Shown one piece after another: positions 9,453 through 18,944 of a DNA stretch of 21,391 nucleotides. The stretch is from Glomus cerebriforme (Eukaryota; Glomeromycota; Glomeromycetes; Glomerales; Glomeraceae). The notes under the pieces were generated by a model that was not told the DNA's origin, searched no databases, and was given only the letters and a program-made list of their open reading frames with translations. Both the position numbers and the translations under genes were made by a program. The stretch lies in NCBI GenBank assembly GCA_003550305.1, contig QKYT01000363.1, forward strand, positions 95,553 to 116,943, given 5' to 3'. The first letter of the stretch is position 1; each line of letters starts with the position of its first letter.

Positions 9453-12400
9453 TTATTGAAATACTTTCTTACGTTTCAACCACTTTTCATCTATTCTTAA
9501 TGCTTGCCAAACCTCATCAATGACTGATCTTGGCCCTCCAACAACAAGATGTCGTTCATTCTCTAACATTTGTGATTTAATATTGCATAAAGTACGGAAT
9601 GCAATAGCCCAACAAATTTGTTTATCCGGTTTTTCACCAACAGAAGAAAGGTAAAGAGATGCAGCTTTCAATTTTAATTCAAATATGGTAAGTGGATCTA
9701 ACCTGCTTTCAAAAATCGTTGATCTTCGATCTTTTAAAAATTTAAAAGTTTTACTTTTATATTTTTCCACCGGTGGGGTATTTAAAAATTTCTTCAAAAA
9801 TTCGTAATCTACACTTTTACATTCTTCATTCTCATTAGGTGCATTTATATTATAAAAAGTGGATTGTTTTGAAGAACATGATGGTAGCGATTGTTCATTT
9901 TCTTCTCGATTCTGATTTCCTAATATTTGAGCATATTTGCTATTGTAATTTTGAACTAATTGTGATATATATGTAGATATTAGATTTAAATCATCTAGAT
10001 ATAAGGAGTCTTCCTCCATTTTTTGAGCACGAGCCACTTCATCATACCAGAAGTTATATATATGTGAATCTGGCTCTACGTTCATTTCTGCTACCAATAA
10101 TCCCTTATTATTTATTATTTCGCTCATCTCATTTTCAATTTCAATACATAATGAATCCATTATACCTTTGACTCCAAAATTAACGCCGTTTGATACTTGT
10201 TTAGATTTTGATCGAATTTTATAATTATCTTCTTTTTCCATCCAATAAGGAACAGGTAGTTTTCTAAATATTTCATAGTCATTTTGCTGAACATTTGGTT
10301 TGATAATAAGTCCCCGTTTAGTAGCATCAATAAGTTGTGCGTTCATTTGAGCGAGATAAATTGACTGTTTATCAAATATCCCATATTCGGAGGATTGAAG
10401 TTTGTGCCAGCGATCATATAGACCATGCGGTGTTTCCAAATCTTTAAAATAAATGTCCAAAATGATTTCTTGTATCACAGAATCCATTTGATTTGAATTT
10501 ACAGAAGATAATAATTCGTTAAGAGTTTGATTATTTTTATCAAACGCATTTTTGATTCTCGGATCGAGCGATAAAATCGGAGAATTCTTGTAAGCTTTGA
10601 CAATTTGTGGATCCCAGCAACAAAAAATCTGTAAATGAAATATGTTAGAAGGGATTAAATTTTTTACAAAATCGTAGGAAAAAAAATGCATACCTTGTCG
10701 CCATCATAATCTCCTCCACTTAAATTAGTTGCTAGCGATGCATCACCCTTTTTAGCAACATTTACAGGAAATATGACTACATTATAGTAGATACTTAAAT
10801 CCATATTTTTAACCGCTCTGACTTTAACGATATCGGAAGGTAAACCACACGGGTTCCTAGCTAAAATTACTTCATCTTCAATAATTCCAAATGGCAATCC
10901 AGTGCGTTCATCCCGCCCTGCTTCCCTGTCCAATTGAATGAAGACTTCTCCCGGTTTTAATGTTTTTGTCGGATCAGCAATACATATTAACATACGAGAC
11001 AAAGGGATATTTATCCGAAATTTAGTAAAAAGTGACTTTAATGTTGATGAAAGTACGTTTTTTAAATTTTTTGCCAAGTAAGGGCATGTTGAAGGAGTAA
11101 ATCCTGCCTGTAACATTTGTATACATTGTTCAGATGGATTGTCCGGAAACCCCGACATAGTATAACTCTCTAATTCTAAATCTATATATAGATCAAAATT
11201 GTTATTTTCATCATCCGAAGAATCGTTTTCAAAATAATGATTATAAAATATCTCCAATCTATTTCTCATGATGTTGGAGTTATTTGTCACCCATGATATT
11301 AAAGAGCGTGGATTATCACATCCAATAACTTCGGATTTAATTTTTTCAGCGTATTCCTTCATCATCTCGAGGAAAACATTAAGAGACACACCGCCATTAT
11401 ACAAAACTCGAATTAATTGACTATTTAAAGCACCGGGTTTTGTTGGTGGAACAACAACATGTAAGACCTCTAAAGTTCGCAGATGAATATAGTCATCATC
11501 ATTTAAATTAAGTTTGTATTTTATTTGGGATTCTCGCAATTCAATCCACTTATTTTCACTAAAATCTCTTCGTGGATCAATATACCAAACTCCTTTTGCT
11601 CCTCCAATCCTACCTTGAATCGCGGAAGGGGTTTCTTTACATCCCAAAATTTCAGCTACTTCTTTCATAGCTGCCAGAGATATAGCAGCACATCCATCTG
11701 TGAAACAATGACCATTAATTGTAATATCGTCAGTGTATAGAATTTCTTTTGGTTTAAAGACAATAGTAGGTGTAGTATTAGAAAATCCTAAAGAAATACG
11801 AGAATAAAATTTTGCAGTGGTCATATTTTTGTTGAGCTCTATTGGTAAATTATAATTAATTACTTGCCAAATTGACATATTGTCGGAAATGTCTGGTCCA
11901 CTTGTTGCAAAATAATATAATATATTGGATTTAGCATATAAAAACTCGTACGTCCTTCCTGCTAATGATAAAGGAAATAACAACAGGCTTTTCAACTTTA
12001 ACTTTTGATTATCATCCAAACTATCAGTGTTTTTAATCTTCAGATGTAGAAATCTTTCGGATGATAATAATCTATAATACCTTTTGGAATGACCTATTTT
12101 TGGAGGATTTAATGTTAATATTAATTGGTTATCTTTGAAAAGCACTTCTCCTGAAAATAGAATATGAACTCTAGATCCAGTGTTGGGAAATTTCTTTAAA
12201 CTTAAATGCCATATATTAGCGAGATTTCGATTTATTATCTTTTTCATTTCAACAAAATTGTTTACATTTGAAAGTTTTGAAAAATGTTCTTCACAAGCTT
12301 CATATAGAATTTCATGAATATCTACACCAAACTTAATTTTAATCTGATTCCAGAGCCTGTTTGTTGGTTCAATTGGACCGAAAGGTTTTAAAATTCGAAC

Positions 12401-12922
12401 AATTTCATATCGATCCAAAAATGCTATTCCTTCAACATACTGTTCATATTCTTCCGGCATTTTTGTTGTTGAGCGATATTGTGTAATCCAAGGATTTTCA
12501 ATTGTTGACGAAAATATTATTGAAGATTTTGATGATGATGGCAAAGAGGAGGATTCGTCACTCTGGTTGAGCGAATATTCCCATTCTTCATCATTATTAT
12601 CTCCTGGTAGATTAACATAAACCTTGGTTAACTCTTCCATAAAGATCTCACGCAATTGTGAAATGTTTTTCAAAGTCTCGTTTTCATTTAGCTTATTATT
12701 TACAATGAATTGTCGAACAGTTTTATCAAGTAAATTCGAATCAACCTTCGCGATTTCATTCATACAAATTCTTTGATCACTTGTAACAAACAATTCGTTA
12801 CAACCCGGAATGTCGTTCATGGTAAACTTTTGAAGACGACGTATATATGGTAATACTACTTTATGACTGTCCCCGGGTTCATTAAGAGAATTTATAGAAG
12901 ATATAGAAGAATTGATATTCAT
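9453..12922 (-). CDS. RNA-dependent RNA polymerase (QDE-1/Rdp1 type), two exons
   Basis: Exon 1 runs 12922-10694 (743 codons) and exon 2 runs 10628-9453 (391 codons plus stop); splicing a 65-bp intron gives about 1,134 residues. This is the eukaryotic cell-encoded RdRP family, which makes double-stranded RNA from aberrant or transposon transcripts for Dicer and Argonaute. Diagnostic signatures are DGCAAIS (409-415), GRIGGAKGVW (437-446), ARNPCGLPSDIVKVRAV (688-704) and the catalytic metal-binding SGGDYDGDK (735-743). After the splice the frame continues FCCWDPQIV, as expected for the family, and IDATKRGLI follows in exon 2. The N-terminus has a Ser-rich acidic linker (about 105-140). The length is shorter than Neurospora QDE-1 and close to yeast Rdp1, so an upstream exon is not excluded. 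The frame is intact among pseudogenes, which argues that it is selected and expressed. Confidence 0.93.
10629..10693 (-). other. 65-bp phase-0 intron in the RdRP gene
   Basis: The minus strand reads ...GACAAG|GTATGC and ends ...CATTTACAG|ATTTTT, with a CTAAC branch-point-like motif about 20 bases before the acceptor. Both exons end and begin on codon boundaries. Removing it joins the catalytic GDYDGDK to FCCWDP, matching the family. Without splicing, translation would stop nine codons after the active site. The intron thus sits immediately behind the metal-binding loop. Confidence 0.9.
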
Positions 12923-12966
12923 ATTTATAAAAAAAAAAAGTAATTTTAAAAAAAAAGGTAGCTAAT

Positions 12967-12975
12967 ATTTATATA
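12967..12975 (-). promoter_or_regulatory. possible TATA element of the RdRP gene
   Basis: The minus strand reads TATATAAAT about 45 bases upstream of the ATG at 12922, followed by T- and A-rich tracts. In DNA this AT-rich such a string can occur by chance, and no transcription start is known. Confidence 0.2.
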
Positions 12976-12979
12976 AATA

Positions 12980-14052
12980 AGTTTCATATTCGATAAAAAA
13001 GGAAACAAACAACGTTAGCTGGCTTTTTTTGTTTTTGTTTTTTTTTACAACGTCGCGTTGGATAATAATTCCTCATTTTAAAATAATACATTTTCCTTTG
13101 GTAAAAAAGAAGGTTTATGGAGTATTACTGAAAATATATTTTTATACTAAATTTAAAATAAGCATATCTGACCATACTCTGTCCCATATATTAAAGTATC
13201 TGAAATTAAAGATTTATAATCAAAAGGGAATGCTTAATTGTGGAAATATATGGTACTATACTTAATAATTTTATTTTCTAGAGTAAAATAACCATTTTCA
13301 TTATATCTATCAATTGAAACATAATTTCAATAAACTCACAAAGATTCTGAATAAAACTAAATTAAAAATCCACTCAATTAAATCATTTGAATTTAAATAT
13401 TATTATAAATTTGAAATATTTTGCAGTAGTTTTCCATTCTATCTCTTATTATAAAGTTTGATATTTCTTATTATTGAATTTGATTTTTGTTATAAAATTT
13501 GATTGATTGGAATTAAAGATTAATTAATGAATTAATTTAAATTTCATCTTAGATAAATTTCAAATTCAAATTTTGGTAATTTTAATAATTAAAAATTTTT
13601 GTTTTACCCTTGAATTTTATTTTACTTTATATTATATACAAATATATTAAAAATTTTTTGTTTATAATATTTGTTACATTAATATAATTGATAATAAAAA
13701 ATTTTTCTGTACTATAGTTATTAATAAAAGTATGATAATTAATACAATATTATTTTACATTAGTAAACTCTTTTATTATAACAAAAGTAAACTAAGAATT
13801 ATTTATAAATTTTCCTAAAGTTGTCTTTTATTTACAAATAAAAATAGTGAAAATAGTAGATTAAAAGATAATATTCTATTTTTTAATGGTAATGTTTTAT
13901 TGAAATAACTTTTTTCCATAAATTTTTGACCATTTTTTTGAAAAAATAAAACACAACTTTGAAGCTTTTCTAAGTAGTAGAAGGCTTCAAAAGTCTAAGT
14001 AAAGATGCTCTTATTTTTATTTTACATATAATTTTATTAGTTTAAGTTATTT
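12980..14052. other. very AT-rich region upstream of RdRP, no gene seen
   Basis: There are long runs of A and T and no recognisable protein. A 78-codon ORF at 13029-13265 (+) is compositionally what random AT-rich DNA gives and matches nothing I know. This interval should contain the RdRP promoter. Confidence 0.5.
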
Positions 14053-14383
14053 ATAATAATTTTTTATAAAGACTAAATAGAAAGATTTATTTAAGAGAAG
14101 ATTCAGATAGACTGGTTTAAGAGATTAGTTTAATAGTATTAAAGCACTAGAGTATGAGGAAGATTTAGAGCATATTTTATCTAAGGAAGCCTAGCAATGA
14201 AGTCTTACTCTAAGAACCTGTATTTCTAAAGTACAATAAGTAGCATTTTTTCATGTATTGAGATGAAGGATAAATTATAGAATGTATTTACTTATTAATC
14301 ATATCATTAAAAGCTAAATTAATAAATGTTACATTATATATCTGTCTTGCTTTTAAAAAAAAAAAATAATAATTTTTTATAAA
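14053..14383 (+). mobile_element. family-R retroposon, 5'-truncated copy with poly(A) and 18-bp target duplication
   Basis: The body at 14071-14365 ends ...GTCTTGCTTTT followed by a run of 12 A. It is flanked by perfect 18-bp direct repeats, ATAATAATTTTTTATAAA, at 14053-14070 and 14366-14383; the last A of the run is shared. The body contains only the 3' module of family R (C module: GATTCAGATAGACTGG..., AGCACTAGAGTATG..., TTATCTAAGGAAGCC...). A poly(A) tail, variable target duplication and 5' truncation are the marks of LINE-type target-primed reverse transcription, acting on a LINE or SINE. No coding capacity is seen. Confidence 0.75.
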
Positions 14384-14819
14384 ATACATCCATAACTTTT
14401 TACCTTTTTTTTAAATAATGACTCATTTTCTTTTGTACTAATATATTTGGATATTCTAAGTTCTTAAGAGAAATGTTTCTACTTTAGCCATTAGACAAGT
14501 GGAATTAGAAAAAAGAAAGGTAAAGAAAGTTTTATAGGAAAAACCTTACTCTAAATTTTTATAGATGCAAACTTTTTTAAAAAATGTAAGTTTGATAATT
14601 TTTTCTTTTATTATAATTTTTATTTCTATTTACTTGTAAAATACTGATTCATTCAAAGGGTATGTTATTATTTCACTCCTGAAAGATGATATAGCTGAAA
14701 AAATATATTTGCAAATTTATTAAAGTACCTTGAGCTTTTTTTTTACCATAACTACTTTACAGTCTATTTTGCTATTTTTGAAATGTTAAGGATACCCAAA
14801 AAAAAATTTACAAAATAGT
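14384..14819. other. AT-rich interval, nothing recognised
   Basis: No gene, RNA or clear repeat was seen between two family-R copies. Short A/T tracts only. Confidence 0.4.
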
Positions 14820-15460
14820 CATTAATAGTGATTGGTTTTCATTATTATTATATATCACAGTTATTTATTTTACAGAGATGATTCTTATTTTAGCTCCTTA
14901 AGATAGTATTATGCATTATTAAGAAAAATCAAAAAAAGTTAAAAATAAAAGTATTAGATGCAGGATCGAATAGGGTGTATAAGTTTTAGATTTGAGGATA
15001 TAGTTATTAGAGAATTATTTTATTTATAATAGGTATATCAAAAATTAAGATTCTTAGAAAGGCTAGTATCAGGATACCATTTTCTGCATTAGCAACTATT
15101 TTGATTTAATGAATAGTAAAAGTTTTATACTATTAGGAATTGGCCTATTATGATTAAAATACTACTAGATGTGTTTATGACAAAAGTTTTAAACAAAAGT
15201 AATAATGAAATAGTATAAGTAATCAACTCAATTTAACTGAAGTATTTATTTTATTATTAGAAACTGGTTTAGTAAGATAGAGGAATAGAAATAATTTAGC
15301 TTTATTTTTTTATTTATATTTTATTGTTAATTATTTTTTAGTTAGTCTCTTTTTTCTGAAGGTTGGTACTAATAGCTGACTTTTATAATTTCATTAATAT
15401 TTTATACTAGTTTAAAATTTCACAGTTATTGAATCTAGGATAATTTTCTCTACTGATCCC
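14820..15460 (+). mobile_element. family-R retroposon, 5' modules (copy 2)
   Basis: This stretch aligns over about 600 bp with 16105-16760 at a nearly constant offset of about 1,284. Shared landmarks are GATGATTCTTATTTT...CTTAAG, ATAGGTATATCAA...GATTCTTAGAAAGG, ATTAGGAATTGGCCTAT, GAAATAGTATAAG and GTTAGAAACTGG. The repeated B module (GGTTGGTACTAATAGC..., TTATACTAGTTTAAAA) then follows. It lacks the C module and poly(A), so it is 3'-broken or interrupted. It carries an empty TA site (near 15212-15222) corresponding to the mariner-like insertion in the inverted copy. Confidence 0.6.
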
Positions 15461-16104
15461 TATGTCCATTTTTTTAAAGATGTTTTGGAAAGAAAAGTTG
15501 CTCTTTTTGCTATTTTACACTAAGAAAATGGTCTTTTAGTTTTAGGAAAAGTTGCTTTACGCTGCTGAAGTTAACTAAAAAAAATTAAAAAGTTTGGACT
15601 ATAGTCTCTGACTCACCAAGTTTTTTCGCAAGTCAGGTTTACAATAACTTTCAGTCATCTACGTCTTTCTCTAAGTTGATATTCAAGAGGCCGTTTGGTA
15701 TTCTAAGGTACCCTTTATATGTACAAGACAGACGAATTGGACTTGTAGCTGCTTTTGGTAGATCTAAAAGTAAATCTTATGCGAAGTTTCTTTTAGAAGT
15801 TTAGCACTTTTCACAAAGTTGACATATGGGCTTGATGCAGCAGGGAAAGGCTTTTCTAGTATTTAAATTTAGTGAAATTTTTCCTTTTATAATTTTAATT
15901 ATTATTTTTGGTGATGAAAAAGTAGTAGGACATCTGTTATTTGAATACTCATAAAAACAAAAGTCAAACCGACTAAAAATCTGTATAGTCTAAAAACTCA
16001 AAGACCTTGACTTTCCAAAAATTTTTTTTTTACTTGTTTTAGTATTTTGGATTTTAGGTGGGAGATAATAGAATACCTGAAAAATTGATTGATAACTAAT
16101 CTCC
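15461..16104. other. unassigned interval with one 71-codon open stretch
   Basis: This lies between two family-R copies. Bases 15589-15804 (+) are open for 71 codons without an ATG. They read WTIVSDSPSFF, KRPFGILRYPLYVQDRRIG and LVAAFGRSKSKSYAKF, and the stretch is clearly less AT-rich than its surroundings. It may be a fragment of a mobile-element protein, but I do not recognise it. No splice sites or start support a functional gene. Confidence 0.25.
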
Positions 16105-17365
16105 TATTAATGATTAGTTCCCTTATTGTAATACTTCTCTTAAGTTTTAGTTTTATTGTAATGATTCTTATTTTTACCTCTTAAGGTAACATCATAATTA
16201 GTGATAATAAAAAAAAGTTAAAAAGGTATGGATAATATGGGTATAAGGTCAATTTGCATTACCATAAGCGATTGAAGAGAGTAATCATGTGACTGGAAGT
16301 TTTTTTTCAAATAGGTATATCAAGGATCAAGATTCTTAGAAAGGACAAGCTGAATAGTTAAGGTACATAAGTATATATTTACTCTTAGGTAAGAAGTCAT
16401 CTTGATTCGCAAAAAAATGTTTGGCAGTACCATTAGGAATTGGCTTATTTGAAAGAAGGTATGTTTATGGCAAAGGTTTTTAGACAGAGCAGTAAATGAG
16501 ATAGTATAAGCAGTTGTCTTAATTCATCTGGAGTATCTATTGAGCTGTTAGAAACTGACTAGGTGGGTAGAGAAATAAAAGTATGATTAGCTTAGTTTTT
16601 TTTTTTATATTTTTAGTATTAATTATTATTAGTTTATCCTTCTTTCTGGAGGTTAGCACTAGCATCTGGCCTTTATAAATCTTTTTAAACGTTTTATGCT
16701 AATTTAAAAACCCAAAAGCTGTGAATCTGATATCCTTTGTTCTGGAGATTGATACTAGTATCCAGTTTAAAGATTGGAACTGGATTTAAAAAATAAATCT
16801 GGTTTTATTTTAACTTATAATATATCCAGTTCCTTCAAATCCTTCAGATTTATATCTGGTTTTATTCAGTTTTCCTTCAGTTATCCAGATATAATAAATC
16901 TGGTTTCTTTCGTTCCATCCAGATTTATTATATTCAGTTTCCTTCGATATTCAGTTTTAAATCTGAATCAAAGGAAACTGGATTTAAATCCGAATATCAG
17001 ATATCAGTTCTAACCACTAATCCAGTTTCTATAAACTTATTAATATTTCATGCTAGTTTAAAAATCCATTGAGATTGTAAGAAGATTCAGAAGGACTGGT
17101 TGAAAGATTTGTTTTTGGTTTCTGATACTGGAATATGGGAAAGATTCAAAGTATATCTTATCTAAGGAGGTTCAGCAACATAACCTCACTCTGAGAACCT
17201 ATATTATGTAAGTGCAACAAGTTAGACATTTCTGTCTCCAATATGAAAAAAAAGGCTTATCTCTGCATAGCTATTTTTATTATCTTTATATACATAAACG
17301 TAAAATCTTTATATGATATTATTTAATAAAGCATTTGCTTAGTCAGCTTGTCTTCAAAAAAAAAA
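16105..17365 (+). mobile_element. family-R retroposon, longest plus-strand copy, with nested MITE
   Basis: The copy runs through all modules: P (about 16105-16220), Q (about 16312-16600), B1 (about 16640-16710), B2 (split by an insertion at 16768-17019) and C (about 17080-17350). It ends ...CAGCTTGTCTTC followed by 10 A at 17356-17365. Without the nested element and its duplicated site it is about 1.0 kb. No long ORF is present, so it looks like a non-autonomous retroposon or the 3' end of a LINE. No convincing target duplication was found for this copy. Confidence 0.6.
16768..17019. mobile_element. 252-bp hAT-like MITE nested in family R
   Basis: The element is bounded by perfect 8-bp direct repeats ATCCAGTT (16760-16767 and 17020-17027). 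Its ends are imperfect terminal inverted repeats, TAAAGATTGGAACTG on the left and TAGTGGTTAGAACTG on the right (read inward). Both fit the hAT end pattern YARNG. The interior is rich in repeated AACTGGATTTAAA and CCAGATTTATTAT-type words. The 79-codon ORF inside is a by-product of these repeats. The inverted R copy at about 17955 carries the uninterrupted sequence (a single ATCTGGTT), which serves as an empty site. Confidence 0.8.
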
Positions 17366-17383
17366 TACAATTATTATTATTTT

Positions 17384-17581
17384 AAAGAAGATTCAGATAA
17401 ACTGATTTAAGTAATTAACTATTGATTTCTTACACTAGAGTATGGAAGAGATTCAGAGTATATTTTGTCTAAGAAGGCTTAATAATGAGACTTTACTTTA
17501 AGGACCTATCTGAGCGAGATATAGCAAGTGACACAAACTCATATATTGGAGTAGGAAGGATACTATAGAATATATAAACTA
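17384..17581 (+). mobile_element. family-R C module, copy cut short by a converging copy
   Basis: Starting AAGAAGATTCAGATAAACTG and continuing ACTAGAGTATGGAAGAG... and TTTGTCTAAGAAGGCTTA, this matches the C module of the copy ending just before it. It stops at about 17581, where a T-run begins that is best read as the poly(A) tail of a minus-strand copy. It therefore lacks its own 3' end. Confidence 0.55.
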
Positions 17582-18935
17582 TTTTTTTTTTTTTTGAAAA
17601 TACAATAAATAAGAATTTTATTATATTTAAAATACAAGATAGTATGTTATATGGCTTGCCATACAAAGTAATAATATTCATGTATCATTTTCCTATTAGA
17701 AAAATACTACCGATCTGCATTTATATGATATAAGTCCTTAAAGTGAGTATTAATAGTTAAGGCCTTCTTAGATACAAACTATACTTTAGTTCTCTCCCAT
17801 ATCCTAGTGCTAAAATTAATAAAAAATTTATTTAATTAATCCACCTAAATCTCCTTTCAAATGAAATACTTTTTATCCAATTTACCTGAATCTTTCCTTA
17901 ATACTATAGATCTTCAAACTAGCATGAAACGTTGATAACTAAGTTTATAGAAACCAGATGCTAGTACTAATCTTCAAAGAAAAGAATATCCTCAGTATAT
18001 TTTAAGATTTTCTAATTAATATGAAATAGTTTAAATAGATTTATAGAAGCCGGCTATTAGTATCAACTTTTAGAAAGAAGAAACTATCTAAAAAAACTAA
18101 TACTAAAACATATAAGAAAGAAAGAATACATTAAATACTTTTATTTCTCCACCCTACAAAGCCAGTTTCTAATGATGTTGTAGATACTCCAAATGAATCA
18201 AGATAACTGCTTACAGTAGACAAAAATAGTTTCCAGAAAAATATTTTTATTTATTATGCAACAAATAAGTGTCAGTGACACATAAAAATTTGCGGATATA
18301 CCCTTTGTGATGTGAAAAATTAGATATCAAAAGCATATTAGTAACAAATCACATGCTTTTCATCTATTAAAATTTGTCATTCAAAAAATTATTCAAAAAA
18401 AATAAGTAGCCAATTTTTGACTAATTGAGCAACTTTAAAAAGCAGTTCTGTGATAAATATCCAACCAAATTTAATAATTTTTTTTTATTTTATTTGTTGA
18501 ATCATAAAGTATANCTGATAAAATTTTCATGTAATATTAATGATAAAAATAAAGNNAAATTTNNAAAANCTTNAAAAATCATGAAATTTTCAATTGATTG
18601 AATTTAAAGTATTATAACACGAAATTTGATTAAGAAAAACCATATTGTGTATTAAGACAAAAATATTTTTCAAACCTGTTTCCATATAAATCTTATATTG
18701 TTTTAATAGATTATAAGTAATTTATTAGATAAATACTNACTGGAAAAATTATTCTGAAGACTTTTTTCGTCTACTGTATATTGTCTCATCTATAACTCTT
18801 ATCTAAAAACCTTTGCTATTAACATATCCTATAGTCTTTCTTTTAAATAGGCCAATTCCTAATGGTATCATCAGACATTTCTCAAAGAATCGAATTGACT
18901 ACTTACATAAAAGATGCCATATTAGTAAGGTTGCT
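17582..18935 (-). mobile_element. family-R retroposon, inverted copy with nested mariner-like MITE
   Basis: Read on the minus strand, Q begins near 18935 and contains ACCATTAGGAATTGGCC. It is interrupted by a DNA transposon (18214-18776) and resumes AAGCAGTTATCTTGATTCA. It then continues through B1 (about 18015-18090), B2 (about 17915-18000) and C (about 17600-17905). It ends ...TTGTATTTTC plus about 15 A (T-run at 17582-17596 on the plus strand). The P module is absent; the 5' limit lies next to a foldback element. The copy points tail-to-tail at the plus-strand copy at 17384. Confidence 0.6.
18214..18776. mobile_element. 563-bp Tc1/mariner-like MITE at a TA site
   Basis: The ends are inverted repeats of about 31 bp with some 25 matches, both starting CAGTAGAC and containing CAGAA at the same place. 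The element is flanked by TA on both sides (18212-18213 and 18777-18778). Removing the element and one TA restores the family-R sequence GA(T/C)A(G/A)TATAAGCAG seen uninterrupted in other copies. No transposase ORF is present, so mobilisation would have been in trans. Eight ambiguous bases lie inside it. The class is assigned from the TA duplication and the inverted repeats only. Confidence 0.8.
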
Positions 18936-18944
18936 TGCCGAAAC

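Noticed and set aside
11525..11740. 71-codon plus-strand ORF inside RdRP
   Set aside because: Antisense to conserved RdRP coding sequence.
13029..13265. 78-codon ORF upstream of RdRP
   Set aside because: Composition is that of random AT-rich DNA (F, K, I, Y), with no domain and no conserved pattern.
15589..16020. Possible inverted repeat (GACTATAGTC / AGACTATACAG) bounding an insertion in the interval between R copies
   Set aside because: Similarity is short and interrupted, and no target duplication could be found.
16774..17013. 79-codon plus-strand ORF
   Set aside because: It falls entirely within the 252-bp MITE and is made of its repeated CTGGTTTTATT-type words.
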